Assembly: GCF_001620365.2 (NCBI RefSeq)
Contig: NZ_LQMT02000003.1
Span: 157,171-221,170, forward strand
DNA from: Amycolatopsis keratiniphila subsp. keratiniphila
Lineage (GTDB): Bacteria; Actinomycetota; Actinomycetes; Mycobacteriales; Pseudonocardiaceae
Length of the DNA stretch: 64,000 nucleotides
Direction: 5' to 3'
Of this stretch, positions 34,263 through 42,379 are shown in pieces (positions within the stretch are counted from its first letter, which is position 1; every line of letters starts with the position of its first letter). The position numbers and the translations under genes were made by a program. The notes under the pieces are model-generated. The model saw nothing but the letters and a program-made list of their open reading frames with translations. It was not told the origin of the DNA and did not search any database.

Positions 34263-34569
34263 TGCCGAGAGTTCGCCACCCAATCACGCGAGTTACGCCT
34301 CCAATCACACGTGTCGCGGCTCTGATCACGCGTGTCCGGCGATAACGACCGTGGCTAGTCGGCCCGGTCCTCACCGGAGGTCTGCCGTGTGCGGCGGCGG
34401 TGGCCGCCACCAGCACCACCCCGACCAGGAACGCGACGAGCCCGATCAGGAACCACAGCTTCTGCCCGGTCATGAAACTGCCGGTCAGCACGCCGGCGCC
34501 CTGCAGCACCCAGACGCCGCCGACCAGCAGGAAGACCAGACCGATCGTGAGCGTGACCCAGCGTTTCAT
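34249..34569 (-). CDS. Small two-helix membrane protein with a repeat-encoded C-terminal tail
   Basis: A 106-residue protein. The first ~65 residues (MKRWVTLTIGLVFLLVGGVW... TGQKLWFLIGLVAFLVGVVL) are a family-like two-helix membrane protein that should end near residue 65-75. The frame instead continues through the 21-nt array, adding TRVIRAA, TRVIGGV and TRVIGWR heptapeptides, and ends 14 nt inside the convergent nitroreductase gene. A TAG in a neighbouring frame at the expected end (CCGACTAGCC) suggests that the native stop was lost by a frameshift. The tail may be non-functional. Confidence 0.6.
   Translation of the reverse strand: MKRWVTLTIGLVFLLVGGVWVLQGAGVLTGSFMTGQKLWFLIGLVAFLVGVVLVAATAAAHGRPPVRTGPTSHGRYRRTRVIRAATRVIGGVTRVIGWRTLGIRRS
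34263..34346. repeat. Array B of 21-nt repeats
   Basis: Three full units start at 34284, 34305 and 34326 with a decayed one before them. Each opens TCAC and spans exactly 21 nt. It fills the 3' end between the convergent nitroreductase and membrane-protein genes. On the minus strand it is read in frame as heptapeptides TRVIxxx. Confidence 0.75.
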
Positions 34570-34651
34570 CCACAGCTCCCCGCCTCGACGTGCCCTGTGG
34601 CGATTCTGGCACCGGGCGCCCCGCGCGGCGAACCGATCAAGCCCCGCCGGG

Positions 34652-35305
34652 TCAGTTCCCCACCAATCCGTTGCGGTACGCGTAGACGACGGCGTGCACC
34701 CTGTCCCGCAGCCCGAGCTTCGCCAGGATCCGGGACACGTGGGTCTTCACCGTCTCCTCGCCGACATGCAGGCGCACGGCGATCTCCGCGTTGCTGGAGG
34801 CGTCGGCGACGAGCAGGAGGACTTCGCGCTCGCGTGAGGTGAGCCGTTCGAGCTCCGCCGGTTCGGCGGCCGCGGGTTCGATGCTGGTGGCGAAGGTCGA
34901 CACCAGCCGCCGGGTCACCGTCGGGTCGATCAGCGCGTCGCCGCGGGCGGCCACCCGCATGGCCGAGACGAGCTCTTCGGGGGCGAGGCTCTTCAGCAGG
35001 AATCCGCTCGCACCGGCCCGAAGCGCGCGGTAGACGTACTCGTCGGAGTCGTAGGTCGTCAGCACGAGAACGCGGGTGTCGTTCCCGGGCGCGGACATGA
35101 TCGCCTCGGTCGCGGCCAGACCGTCCAATTTGGGCATCCGGACGTCGAGGACCGCGACGTCCGGCCGCAGCGAGGCCGCCTGCGCGACGGCCTCGCGTCC
35201 GTCCGCCGCCTCGCCGACGCATTCGAAGTCCGCCTGGGTGTCCAGCACCGCGCGCATCCCGGACCGGAACATCGCGTGGTCGTCGGCCAGCAGAACCCGG
35301 ATCAC
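34652..35305 (-). CDS. NarL/LuxR-type response regulator
   Basis: A 217-residue two-component regulator: receiver domain (phospho-acceptor D54 in AVLDVRMP) and C-terminal LuxR HTH (LTSREREVLLLVADASSNAEIA). Its GTG start at 35305 overlaps the kinase stop as GTGA, so both are made together. Target genes are not evident. Confidence 0.92.
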   Translation of the reverse strand: MIRVLLADDHAMFRSGMRAVLDTQADFECVGEAADGREAVAQAASLRPDVAVLDVRMPKLDGLAATEAIMSAPGNDTRVLVLTTYDSDEYVYRALRAGASGFLLKSLAPEELVSAMRVAARGDALIDPTVTRRLVSTFATSIEPAAAEPAELERLTSREREVLLLVADASSNAEIAVRLHVGEETVKTHVSRILAKLGLRDRVHAVVYAYRNGLVGN

Positions 35306-36471
35306 TGTGCCTCCAAAGGAAAACCGACTCGAACCCGCCAGTGCCGCCCGTCGTCGAGCGGTCCGCATTCGGCCTGGCCGCCGAACAACGCGACCCGCTG
35401 CCTGATCCCGGCGAGGCCGCGTTTCGTCGATTCGGCCGACCCGTTCGGGCGGCCGATCTCGTTCGTGATCGTGAGGAGTACTTCCGTCTGCCGGTAGGCG
35501 AGGTCGATCTCGACGATCCCGCCGGCGCCGTGCCGGAGCGCGTTCGTCAGCGCCTCCTGCACGATGCGGTACAGCGCGATGTCCACCGAACCCGGGAGGT
35601 CGCGCGGCCCACCGTGGCTGGTCAGCCGCGCGGGCAGCCCGGCGGTGCGGAGGTTGTCGAGCAGCTCGTCGAGGTTGTCCAGCCCCGGCTGCCGCTGGAC
35701 GTCGCCGTTCTCCTTGCCGTGCAACAGATCCAGCAGGCGCCGCAGATCGGCCATCGCGGCCCGGCTCGACGACTCGACCGCCGAGAGCGAACGCCGGACG
35801 GCGGGTTCGCCTTCCGGCAGCCCGAGCCGGGCGGCGCCGGCGTGCACGCCGATGGCGCTGACGTGGTGGGAGATCACGTCGTGCAGGTCGCGGGCGATCG
35901 TGGTGCGTTCTTCGACGACGGCACGGCGGACGGCCTCGGCTTCATGCTGCTGCCGTTGTTCCTCCGCGCGCTGGAGATCGGCGATGTACGCGCGCCGCGC
36001 GGTCGTGTAGCGGCCGACCATCCACGGCAGCAGCCCGCTCACGCCGACGTCGATGACCAGCAGCCGCCAGTCCCGGTCGGCCCGGTCGACCGGGATGATG
36101 TTGCAGGCGAAGAGACCGGCGAGCATCGTCACCAGGGCCGCCACCGCGGGTTTGGCCGAAAGCCAGGCGCCCGCGCGGTAACCCGCGATCAGCACACCGG
36201 CGTTGGTGGCCTGCAGATAGTGGTCGTACGGGAACAGCAGGAGCGGCGCGGCGGTGAGCAAAGCGCCGTGCGCGGCGGAAACCCAGCCGGAATACCGCGA
36301 AGGCCCGGCGAGCGCGGCGTTCGCGAGGATGCCGCCGATCAAGACCACCCACGCCTGCCAGCCCAGCGAGAGCGGCGGCCCGGCGATGAGGAACAGCCCG
36401 GCGTCGGCGATCAGGCAGACGGCCGCGACCGCGCACGCCTGCCTCGCCAGCGAACCACTGATGTCCCGCAC
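35302..36471 (-). CDS. NarL-family sensor histidine kinase
   Basis: A 389-residue membrane kinase with about four or five transmembrane segments in residues 10-150. A HisKA_3 dimerisation region has the phospho-accepting H197 in ARDLHDVISHHV. A GHKL ATPase domain with YRIVQEALTNALRHG follows. It phosphorylates the adjoining LuxR-type regulator. The signal is not deducible; the short loops suggest membrane or intramembrane sensing (cell-envelope stress is a common role for this type). Confidence 0.9.
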   Translation of the reverse strand: MRDISGSLARQACAVAAVCLIADAGLFLIAGPPLSLGWQAWVVLIGGILANAALAGPSRYSGWVSAAHGALLTAAPLLLFPYDHYLQATNAGVLIAGYRAGAWLSAKPAVAALVTMLAGLFACNIIPVDRADRDWRLLVIDVGVSGLLPWMVGRYTTARRAYIADLQRAEEQRQQHEAEAVRRAVVEERTTIARDLHDVISHHVSAIGVHAGAARLGLPEGEPAVRRSLSAVESSSRAAMADLRRLLDLLHGKENGDVQRQPGLDNLDELLDNLRTAGLPARLTSHGGPRDLPGSVDIALYRIVQEALTNALRHGAGGIVEIDLAYRQTEVLLTITNEIGRPNGSAESTKRGLAGIRQRVALFGGQAECGPLDDGRHWRVRVGFPLEAQ

Positions 36472-36523
36472 GGGCTCAACTCTGCCCTATTTCACTGGAC
36501 AGGGGTTCCTAAGATCGAAACCC

Positions 36524-37582
36524 ATGGGGGCAGCGAAGACACCCGTGCTCTGGACGACCGGGGCACCGGGAACCGGGAAATCGACCACCGCCTGGGGGTT
36601 GTACACCCGCCTGACGCGAGCGGGCGGCAGCGTCGCGTACGTCGACATCGACCAGCTCGGGCTGATCGGCCCGCCGCCCGGCGGCGGGGACGCCGCGCAC
36701 GCGATCAAGGCGGCGAATCTGCTGCGCGTACTGGAAGTCCTGCGAGGTACCGCGCAGGTCGTCGTGTCCGGGGTGGTGGACCCGGCGAAGCCGTACATCG
36801 ACAGCCCGGACTTCGACCTCACGCTCATCCGGCTGACGTGCGATCGCGACGAACTCCGGCGCCGCTTCCTCGGCCGTGGCTCACCCGCCGCGGCCTTGCC
36901 CGACCTCTTCGCGGTGGCGGACGTCTACGACCGCGCCGGTTTCGGCGAGGCGATGGACACGACCGGCCAGCGGCCCGAGCAGACCGTCGAAGCACTGTTC
37001 CACCGCTGCACCTTGGACGCCGGAACCGTTCGCACGCCGGACGCTGGCCAGCCGCAGCCCGGGCCGGTGACCGTGGTGACCGGCCCGACGGCGGTCGGCA
37101 AGTCGACCGCCGCGTTCGGCGCGCTGCGGGACCTGTGGGAGCGGGACGCGCCCGTCGCGTACGTCGATCTCGCGCAACTCGGCTTCGCGAACCCCGGCCC
37201 GGACCCGGCACTTGAGGCGGCACTGCTGTCGGCCGTCTGGCGCGGTTATCGCGACGCGGGGGCGAAGCGATTGATCGTCGTGGCCCGGGAATTCCGCCCG
37301 GAGCATCGTCGGGTCTTCGACGCCGTCACCGTCGTCCACCTCGACGCGGACGACACCACGCTCACCGAGCGGGTCCGGCGCCGGGCCGAAGGCGAGTCCG
37401 CCTTGCTGGCGGGCGACGAGCTACGCGGCGCGCCACCCGGCGTACGGGACCGGGTGGCCGCGCGCGCGATCGCCGAGGCGGCCCGGATGCGGCGTTCCGG
37501 CGGCGATCGCGTCGTCCTCGACACCTCCGGGCAGGAACCCGCCGAAACGGCCGCCGCGCTGCTCGCCGTGGTGGCTCAGTAG
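36524..37582 (+). CDS. Double P-loop kinase/ATPase protein
   Basis: A 352-residue protein made of two successive P-loop NTPase modules. The first has Walker A GAPGTGKST (13-21) and a YVDIDQLGL acceptor-like motif. The second has GPTAVGKST (about 190) with YVDLAQLGF. Both repeat the same architecture, so it looks like an internal duplication of an adenylyl-sulfate-kinase/nucleoside-kinase-like fold. TAAGAT ends 8 nt ahead of the ATG at 36524, without a ribosome site (leaderless). The substrate is unknown. The last 7 nt overlap the convergent gene. Confidence 0.75.
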   Translation: MGAAKTPVLWTTGAPGTGKSTTAWGLYTRLTRAGGSVAYVDIDQLGLIGPPPGGGDAAHAIKAANLLRVLEVLRGTAQVVVSGVVDPAKPYIDSPDFDLTLIRLTCDRDELRRRFLGRGSPAAALPDLFAVADVYDRAGFGEAMDTTGQRPEQTVEALFHRCTLDAGTVRTPDAGQPQPGPVTVVTGPTAVGKSTAAFGALRDLWERDAPVAYVDLAQLGFANPGPDPALEAALLSAVWRGYRDAGAKRLIVVAREFRPEHRRVFDAVTVVHLDADDTTLTERVRRRAEGESALLAGDELRGAPPGVRDRVAARAIAEAARMRRSGGDRVVLDTSGQEPAETAAALLAVVAQ

Positions 37583-38121
37583 CGTCGCTGACCGTCCTGG
37601 CGCTGTCCGGGCGGCCCGCCGCGCTGGTTCTGCCCCGGTTTGCCGATGGTCGTCGCCGTCGCGGTGTTCCCGGTGACCTTGGCGGTCACCATCACCGTCT
37701 CGCCGACCTTGGGCTCGCCGGTCTTCATGGTCGACGCGTCGATCGTGTAGACCTGCTTGTAGCCGTCCTTGCTGGTCAGGCTGACGGAGGTCGCGCTGAT
37801 CTCGGTGATCTCGCCGGTCTGCATCCGCTCGGTGCTGTAGCCGCCTTTGCCGTCGGAGACGACGAAGTCGCCGTGCAGCGCGTCGCGCGTCATCGCCCCG
37901 CCGGGGCCCATGAGCACCCGGCCGCCACCGGGACCGCCCATCATCGCGCCGCGTTCGGCGCCGTTCGCGGCGGTTCCGGCCCAGATCGCGGCGCCGCCGC
38001 CGGCGGCGATCACCACCGCCACCCCGGCCGCGATCGCGGTCTTGCGACCCGACCAGGTCTTCTTGGGTTCGCCTTCCGGGGCGGGCGCGCCCCATTCGGC
38101 GGGTTTGGTCGGTTCGGTCAT
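37576..38121 (-). CDS. Single-pass membrane protein with DUF5666-like domain
   Basis: A 181-residue protein. A proline-rich cytoplasmic N-terminus (MTEPTKPAEWGAPAPEG) precedes one TM helix (about 30-48, AIAAGVAVVIAAGGGAAIWAG). A glycine/methionine-rich linker (GAMMGGPGGGRVLMGPGG) and an extracellular OB-like beta domain (about 85-165) with EISATSVSLTSKDG and VMVTAKVTG follow. It is divergent from a two-component system, whose regulator it may be controlled by. Ends overlapping the double P-loop gene by 7 nt. Confidence 0.68.
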   Translation of the reverse strand: MTEPTKPAEWGAPAPEGEPKKTWSGRKTAIAAGVAVVIAAGGGAAIWAGTAANGAERGAMMGGPGGGRVLMGPGGAMTRDALHGDFVVSDGKGGYSTERMQTGEITEISATSVSLTSKDGYKQVYTIDASTMKTGEPKVGETVMVTAKVTGNTATATTIGKPGQNQRGGPPGQRQDGQRRY

Positions 38122-38290
38122 CTGGACGCCTCCATAAGGTCGGTTGCGGCCATGGTCGGCGCCGTCGCTGTGCGGGAGCTGTGCCGCCGGTGGGCACGCG
38201 CTGTGATTCCGCCACGGCGGGGTGATCGTTCACAGGAAACGCACAGCGGGCGCACAGAGAAGCCTCATCGGCGCCGCCCAGGATGGCACC

Positions 38291-39040
38291 ATGACCAGTG
38301 TGAACGTCCCTTCGTCCGGTTCCGCGAAGGCCGGCCTGCGCCGTGCCGACGGCAGCCCCGTGCGGGTGCTGGTCGTCGACGACGAGGCGACCTTGTCCGA
38401 GCTCGTGTCGATGGCGCTTCGCATGGAGGGCTGGGACATCCGCACCGCCGCCGACGGCACAGAGGCGGTCCGCGTCGCCAGGGAATTCCGGCCGGACGCG
38501 GTGGTGCTGGACGTCATGCTGCCGGATATGAGCGGTCTGGAAGTCCTGCGCCGCCTGCGTTCCGAGGTGCCGAACCTGCCGGTGCTGTTCCTGACCGCGA
38601 AGGACGCGGTGGAGGACAGGATCGCCGGGCTCACCGCGGGCGGCGACGACTACGTCACCAAACCGTTCAGCCTGGAGGAGGTCGCGCTGCGGTTGCGCGC
38701 ACTGCTCCGCCGCGCGGGCGGGGTCGCCGGGCCGAGCGGGTCGATGCTCGTCGTCGGCGACCTGACCCTGGACGAGGACAGCCGCGAGGTGCACCGCGGC
38801 GGCGATCCGGTGCCGCTGACCGCGACCGAGTTCGAACTGCTGCGTTATCTCATGCGCAATCCGAAGCGCGTGCTGTCCAAGGCGCAGATCCTCGACCGCG
38901 TCTGGAGCTACGACTTCGGTGGTCAGGCGAATATCGTCGAGCTGTACATTTCCTACCTCCGCAAGAAGATCGACGCCGACAGGGAACCGATGATCCACAC
39001 GATGCGCGGCGCCGGGTATGTCCTCAAACCCGCGGGGTAG
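38291..39040 (+). CDS. OmpR-family response regulator (MprA/TcrA-like)
   Basis: A 249-residue regulator: receiver with D74 in VVLDVMLP and a C-terminal winged helix (LTLDEDSREVHRGGDPVPL... YISYLRKKI). The ATG at 38291 was chosen over an upstream in-frame codon; a CAGGAT box six bases upstream is compatible with a leaderless start. The kinase gene begins 23 nt before this stop, so they are coupled. It may control the divergent DUF5666-like gene. Confidence 0.92.
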   Translation: MTSVNVPSSGSAKAGLRRADGSPVRVLVVDDEATLSELVSMALRMEGWDIRTAADGTEAVRVAREFRPDAVVLDVMLPDMSGLEVLRRLRSEVPNLPVLFLTAKDAVEDRIAGLTAGGDDYVTKPFSLEEVALRLRALLRRAGGVAGPSGSMLVVGDLTLDEDSREVHRGGDPVPLTATEFELLRYLMRNPKRVLSKAQILDRVWSYDFGGQANIVELYISYLRKKIDADREPMIHTMRGAGYVLKPAG

Positions 39041-40499
39041 GCGGCCGTGGTCCCTGCGGCGACGGCTGATCGCGCAGGTCGCGGGCCTGCTCGCGCTCGT
39101 CTGCCTGGTGGTGGGCGTGGTCACCGAACTGGCGTTGCGGAGCTTCCTGATCGACCAGCTCGACTCCCGTCTCGCCGAGACCAGCGAACGCGCCAGCCGC
39201 CCGCCGCCACCGGGCCGCCCCGGCGGGGAAAGGGTTCCTGAAGGCCTTCGCGCGTACGGGCAGAGCACCGGTTCGTTGTTCGTGAACCTCCTCCCGGACG
39301 GGCGCGTGGTCGCGGCGGTACTGCGGTCCAGTTACGACGCGAAGGTCTCCGAGCCGTTCCCGCACGACCCGATCGGCCCGGCCCAGCTGTCGGCCCTGTT
39401 GCGGTCGACGCCGACCGACAAGCCCACCGACGTGGACCTCGGCTCGCTCGGGGAATACCGCGTGGTGGCCAAGCAGGCGTCCAACGGCGGTGTCTCGATC
39501 ACCGGGCTGCCGACCAAGGACGTCACGGACACCTTGTGGAGCCTCGGTTTCATCTTCGGCGGGGTCGCCGTCGGCGGCATCCTCCTGGCGGGCGCGCTCG
39601 GCGCGGTGACCGTGCGGCGCACCATGAAACCCCTCGACCGGCTGGCCGCCACCGCGACCAGGGTCGCCGAACTCCCGCTCGACCGCGGCGAGGTCGCGCT
39701 GTCCGAGCGAGTGTCCGAAGTGGACACGGATCCGCGGACCGAGGTCGGCAAGGTCGGTTTCGCGCTCAACCGCATGCTGGGCCACATCTCGGACGCGCTG
39801 TCCGCGCGGCAGGCCAGCGAAAGCCGGGTGCGCCGGTTCGTCGCGGACGCCAGCCACGAATTGCGGACGCCGCTCGCGGCCATCCGCGGCTACGCGGAAC
39901 TCACGCGGCGCTCCGGCTCCGAGGTGCCGCCGGACATCGCGTTCGCGATGGGCCGCGTGGAGTCGGAATCGACGCGGATGACCGGTCTGGTCGAGGATCT
40001 GCTGCTGCTCGCGCGGCTCGACTCCGGCCGTCCGGTGGTGCACGAGCCGGTGGACCTCTCTCGGCTGGTCGCGGACGCCGTCGCCGACGCGCATGTCGCC
40101 GGGCCGGAGCACAAATGGCGGCTGGAGGTCCCACCGGAGCCGATCACCGTCCTCGGTGACGCGGATCAGTTGCATCAGGTGGTGATCAACCTGCTCGGCA
40201 ACGCACGCACGCACACTCCGGCAGGAACCGAGGTCACCACCTCACTGTCCATAGTGGATTCGACAGTGACACTGTCCATTGTCGACGGTGGGCCGGGGAT
40301 CCCGCCGGAGATCCTCCCGGAGGTCTTCGAACGGTTCGCCCGTGGCGACGACTCGCGGTCGCGGGCGGCGGGCAGCACCGGGCTCGGGCTGGCCATCGTC
40401 GCGGCCGTCGTCGCCGCGCACGGCGGGCAGGTCGGCGTCGCCAGCCGCCCGGGACACACCGAGTTCCGGGTCGTGCTCAGGGCCGCCACTCACTGTTAG
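39018..40499 (+). CDS. Sensor histidine kinase of the OmpR-type system
   Basis: A 493-residue HK with TM helices at about 16-38 and 170-195 framing an extracytoplasmic sensor of about 130 residues. HAMP follows (about 197-260), then HisKA with ASHELRTPLAAIRGYAELTRR, and a HATPase_c with GLGLAIVAAVVAAHGG. It overlaps the regulator by 23 nt at the start and the dehydratase by 23 nt at its end. The extracytoplasmic proline-rich segment (RPPPPGRPGG) is unusual for this family. Confidence 0.92.
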   Translation: MSSNPRGRRPWSLRRRLIAQVAGLLALVCLVVGVVTELALRSFLIDQLDSRLAETSERASRPPPPGRPGGERVPEGLRAYGQSTGSLFVNLLPDGRVVAAVLRSSYDAKVSEPFPHDPIGPAQLSALLRSTPTDKPTDVDLGSLGEYRVVAKQASNGGVSITGLPTKDVTDTLWSLGFIFGGVAVGGILLAGALGAVTVRRTMKPLDRLAATATRVAELPLDRGEVALSERVSEVDTDPRTEVGKVGFALNRMLGHISDALSARQASESRVRRFVADASHELRTPLAAIRGYAELTRRSGSEVPPDIAFAMGRVESESTRMTGLVEDLLLLARLDSGRPVVHEPVDLSRLVADAVADAHVAGPEHKWRLEVPPEPITVLGDADQLHQVVINLLGNARTHTPAGTEVTTSLSIVDSTVTLSIVDGGPGIPPEILPEVFERFARGDDSRSRAAGSTGLGLAIVAAVVAAHGGQVGVASRPGHTEFRVVLRAATHC

Positions 40500-41367
40500 C
40501 GCCGCAGAGGATGACGCAGGGCAGCTCGCCCTCGGTCCGCCCGGCCAGCCACGCGGCGAACGGGACCGCGGCGGCCGGTTCGACGGCGAGGCGGAAGTCC
40601 TCCCAGAGCCGGTCCCGCGCGGCGAGCAGTTCCTCGTCGCTGACCAGCACGGACGTCACCCGGTCCCGGAGCACGGCGAACGGGACGTCCCCGACCCTGG
40701 TCGCGCCCAGCGCGGACGCGGCCACCGAGTCGATCTCCACGTCCACCGGCTCACCCGCCTCCAGCGCGGCGCCGAGCGCGCGGCATCGTTCCGGCTCGAC
40801 GGCGAACGTCGGCAACCCGGCCAGCGACGTCCCCGCGACCAGCCCGCCACCGCCGACCGCGACCAGGAAGGCGTCGACATCCGGCGCGTCCTGGACCACT
40901 TCGGCCGCGACGGTGCCCTGACCGGCGACGACGTCAGGGTTGTCGTACGCGTGCAGGTACCGCGTACCTGGCTCAGCGGCGGCTTCGAGCGCCTTCGCGG
41001 CTGCCTCGGCGTACGTCGCTCCGTGACGGATGAGCTTCGCGCCTGTGGCCTCGATCCGGACCGTCTTCGCCTGCGGAGCCGACTCCGGCACGTACACCGT
41101 CGCAGGCAGATTCAGCAGCGAAGCCGCCGTCGCCACGCCCAGCCCGTGGTTGCCGCCGGACGCCGTCAGCACCCGTTCCGGCAACGGGCCGCTCACCAGC
41201 GCGTTCACCGCGCCCCGCAGTTTGAACGATCCGCTCCGCTGCAGATGCTCCAGCTTCAGGACCAGCGGCCGCCCGTCGACCTCGGCGCGCAACAGCGGCG
41301 TGCGCCGCACGAACGGATGAACCGCCTCGGCGGCCTTGAGGACATCTTCCCAGGTCGGAGTACTCAT
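40477..41367 (-). CDS. PLP-dependent serine/threonine dehydratase-like enzyme
   Basis: A 296-residue fold-type II PLP enzyme. The Schiff-base lysine is in SGSFKLRGA, the cofactor-binding SGGNHG motif follows, and GGGGLVAGTSLAG binds the phosphate. It deaminates threonine or serine to a 2-oxo acid plus ammonia in this family. It lacks the C-terminal ACT domain of biosynthetic IlvA, so it is a catabolic form. The ATG at 41367 follows a stretch of upstream in-frame codons I consider untranslated. Ends overlapping the sensor kinase gene by 23 nt. Confidence 0.85.
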   Translation of the reverse strand: MSTPTWEDVLKAAEAVHPFVRRTPLLRAEVDGRPLVLKLEHLQRSGSFKLRGAVNALVSGPLPERVLTASGGNHGLGVATAASLLNLPATVYVPESAPQAKTVRIEATGAKLIRHGATYAEAAAKALEAAAEPGTRYLHAYDNPDVVAGQGTVAAEVVQDAPDVDAFLVAVGGGGLVAGTSLAGLPTFAVEPERCRALGAALEAGEPVDVEIDSVAASALGATRVGDVPFAVLRDRVTSVLVSDEELLAARDRLWEDFRLAVEPAAAVPFAAWLAGRTEGELPCVILCGANSEWRP

Positions 41368-41403
41368 ACCCCCCACTGTCCTCCATGCCGGGGAGGGAGT
41401 GAC

Positions 41404-41409
41404 TACACT
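41404..41409 (+). promoter_or_regulatory. Promoter -10 box of the SRP RNA gene
   Basis: TACACT at 41404-41409 lies about 8 nt ahead of the first base of the RNA stem, the expected distance for a -10 element. The upstream 30 nt holds no strong -35 box. Confidence 0.55.
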
Positions 41410-41416
41410 GGTCCTC

Positions 41417-41502
41417 GGATCCCGCGCGGCGTCCATCTTGTGAACCTCCCCAGGGCCGGAAGGCAGCAAGGATAAGCAAGCTCTGACGGGTGCGCGGGAT
41501 CC
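41417..41502 (+). ncRNA. ffs: Signal recognition particle 4.5S-type RNA
   Basis: Small SRP RNA. Terminal stem arms GGATCCCGCGC (41417-41427) and GCGCGGGATCC (41492-41502) pair. The conserved apical motif is CAGGGCCGGAAGGCAGCAAGG, with the GGAA tetraloop and the asymmetric loop recognised by Ffh. It folds as an 86-nt hairpin. A T-tract hairpin terminates it. Position next to dnaX matches the standard actinobacterial order. Confidence 0.92.
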
Positions 41503-41515
41503 CCTTTTTTGGGGG
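41501..41515. terminator. Terminator of SRP RNA
   Basis: CCCC-TTTTTT-GGGG at 41501-41514, overlapping the base of the SRP stem and ending just before the stop codon of the convergent spermidine-synthase-like gene. It can work in both directions. Confidence 0.75.
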
Positions 41516-41516
41516 A

Positions 41517-42350
41517 CTAAAAGATCCCGAACACATCCTTCGGCGGCACGGGCGACGGCAGGGCTTCCGCGTCCGTGATGGGTTTCGCCTTGCCCTGGAG
41601 CTGCCGTAGGTCTTCTCCCGCGACGCAGCGCGCGGGGTACGCCGACGAAGCGGCGCGGCGGGTCAGGTCCGCGACGGGGAGTTCGACGCGGGAAGCGGCG
41701 ACCACGATGTTCCCGAACCGCCGCCCCCGGAGGACGCCCGGCTCGGCCAAGATCGCCAGGTGGGGGAAGGAATCCGCCAGCGTCGCCAAGAACCGGCGGA
41801 GAAACGGCAGGTTCGGCCCGTCCGACACGTTGGCGATGTAGGTCCCGGCCGGGCGGAGGACCCGCGCGATCTCGGCCGTGAACTCGACGGTCGCGAGCCC
41901 GCCGGCCAGGATTCCGCGTTCGAAAGCGTCCACGATGACCAAGTCGGCCGAAGCGTCGTACCTGCCGGAGACGCCTTCGCGACCGTCGCCGACACGGACC
42001 TTCAGCCCCTTCAAGCCCAGCTGCTCGCGGACGAGCGCGACGAGTTCACCGTCGGCGTCGAAGACCAGCTGCCGAGATCGCGGCCGCGCCGCGGCGAGGT
42101 AACGGGGGAGCGTGCAGGCCGCCCCTCCGACGTGCAGCGCGTCGAGCGGGCCTTCGCCGAGGCAGTCGACGACGTCGGCGATCCGGCGGATGTAGTCGAA
42201 CTCGAGATCCAAGGGGTCGTCGAGGTTGACGTGCGACTGGGCGACGCCGTCGACCGAGATCATCCAGGCGTTGGGACGGTCGGCGTCCTGGAGCAGTTCG
42301 GCGGTGCCGAAGCGCACCGGATACCTGCCGGGGGTCGGTGCCGGTCTCAC
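41517..42350 (-). CDS. Spermidine synthase-like methyltransferase-fold protein
   Basis: A 277-residue protein of the spermidine/spermine synthase fold. It has the family's N-terminal beta domain (about 10-60) and a Rossmann core with GGAACTLPRYLAA, DADGELVALVREQLG and VIVDAFERG. The aminopropyltransferase DxxD/YHD signature is not complete, so it may not make polyamine. It is usually found beside dnaX in this order of organisms. The GTG start at 42350 is divergent from dnaX, with about 30 nt between them. Confidence 0.7.
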   Translation of the reverse strand: MRPAPTPGRYPVRFGTAELLQDADRPNAWMISVDGVAQSHVNLDDPLDLEFDYIRRIADVVDCLGEGPLDALHVGGAACTLPRYLAAARPRSRQLVFDADGELVALVREQLGLKGLKVRVGDGREGVSGRYDASADLVIVDAFERGILAGGLATVEFTAEIARVLRPAGTYIANVSDGPNLPFLRRFLATLADSFPHLAILAEPGVLRGRRFGNIVVAASRVELPVADLTRRAASSAYPARCVAGEDLRQLQGKAKPITDAEALPSPVPPKDVFGIF

Positions 42351-42379
42351 CTGTCGGGCCCTCCCGGTAGTCTCGCCGC

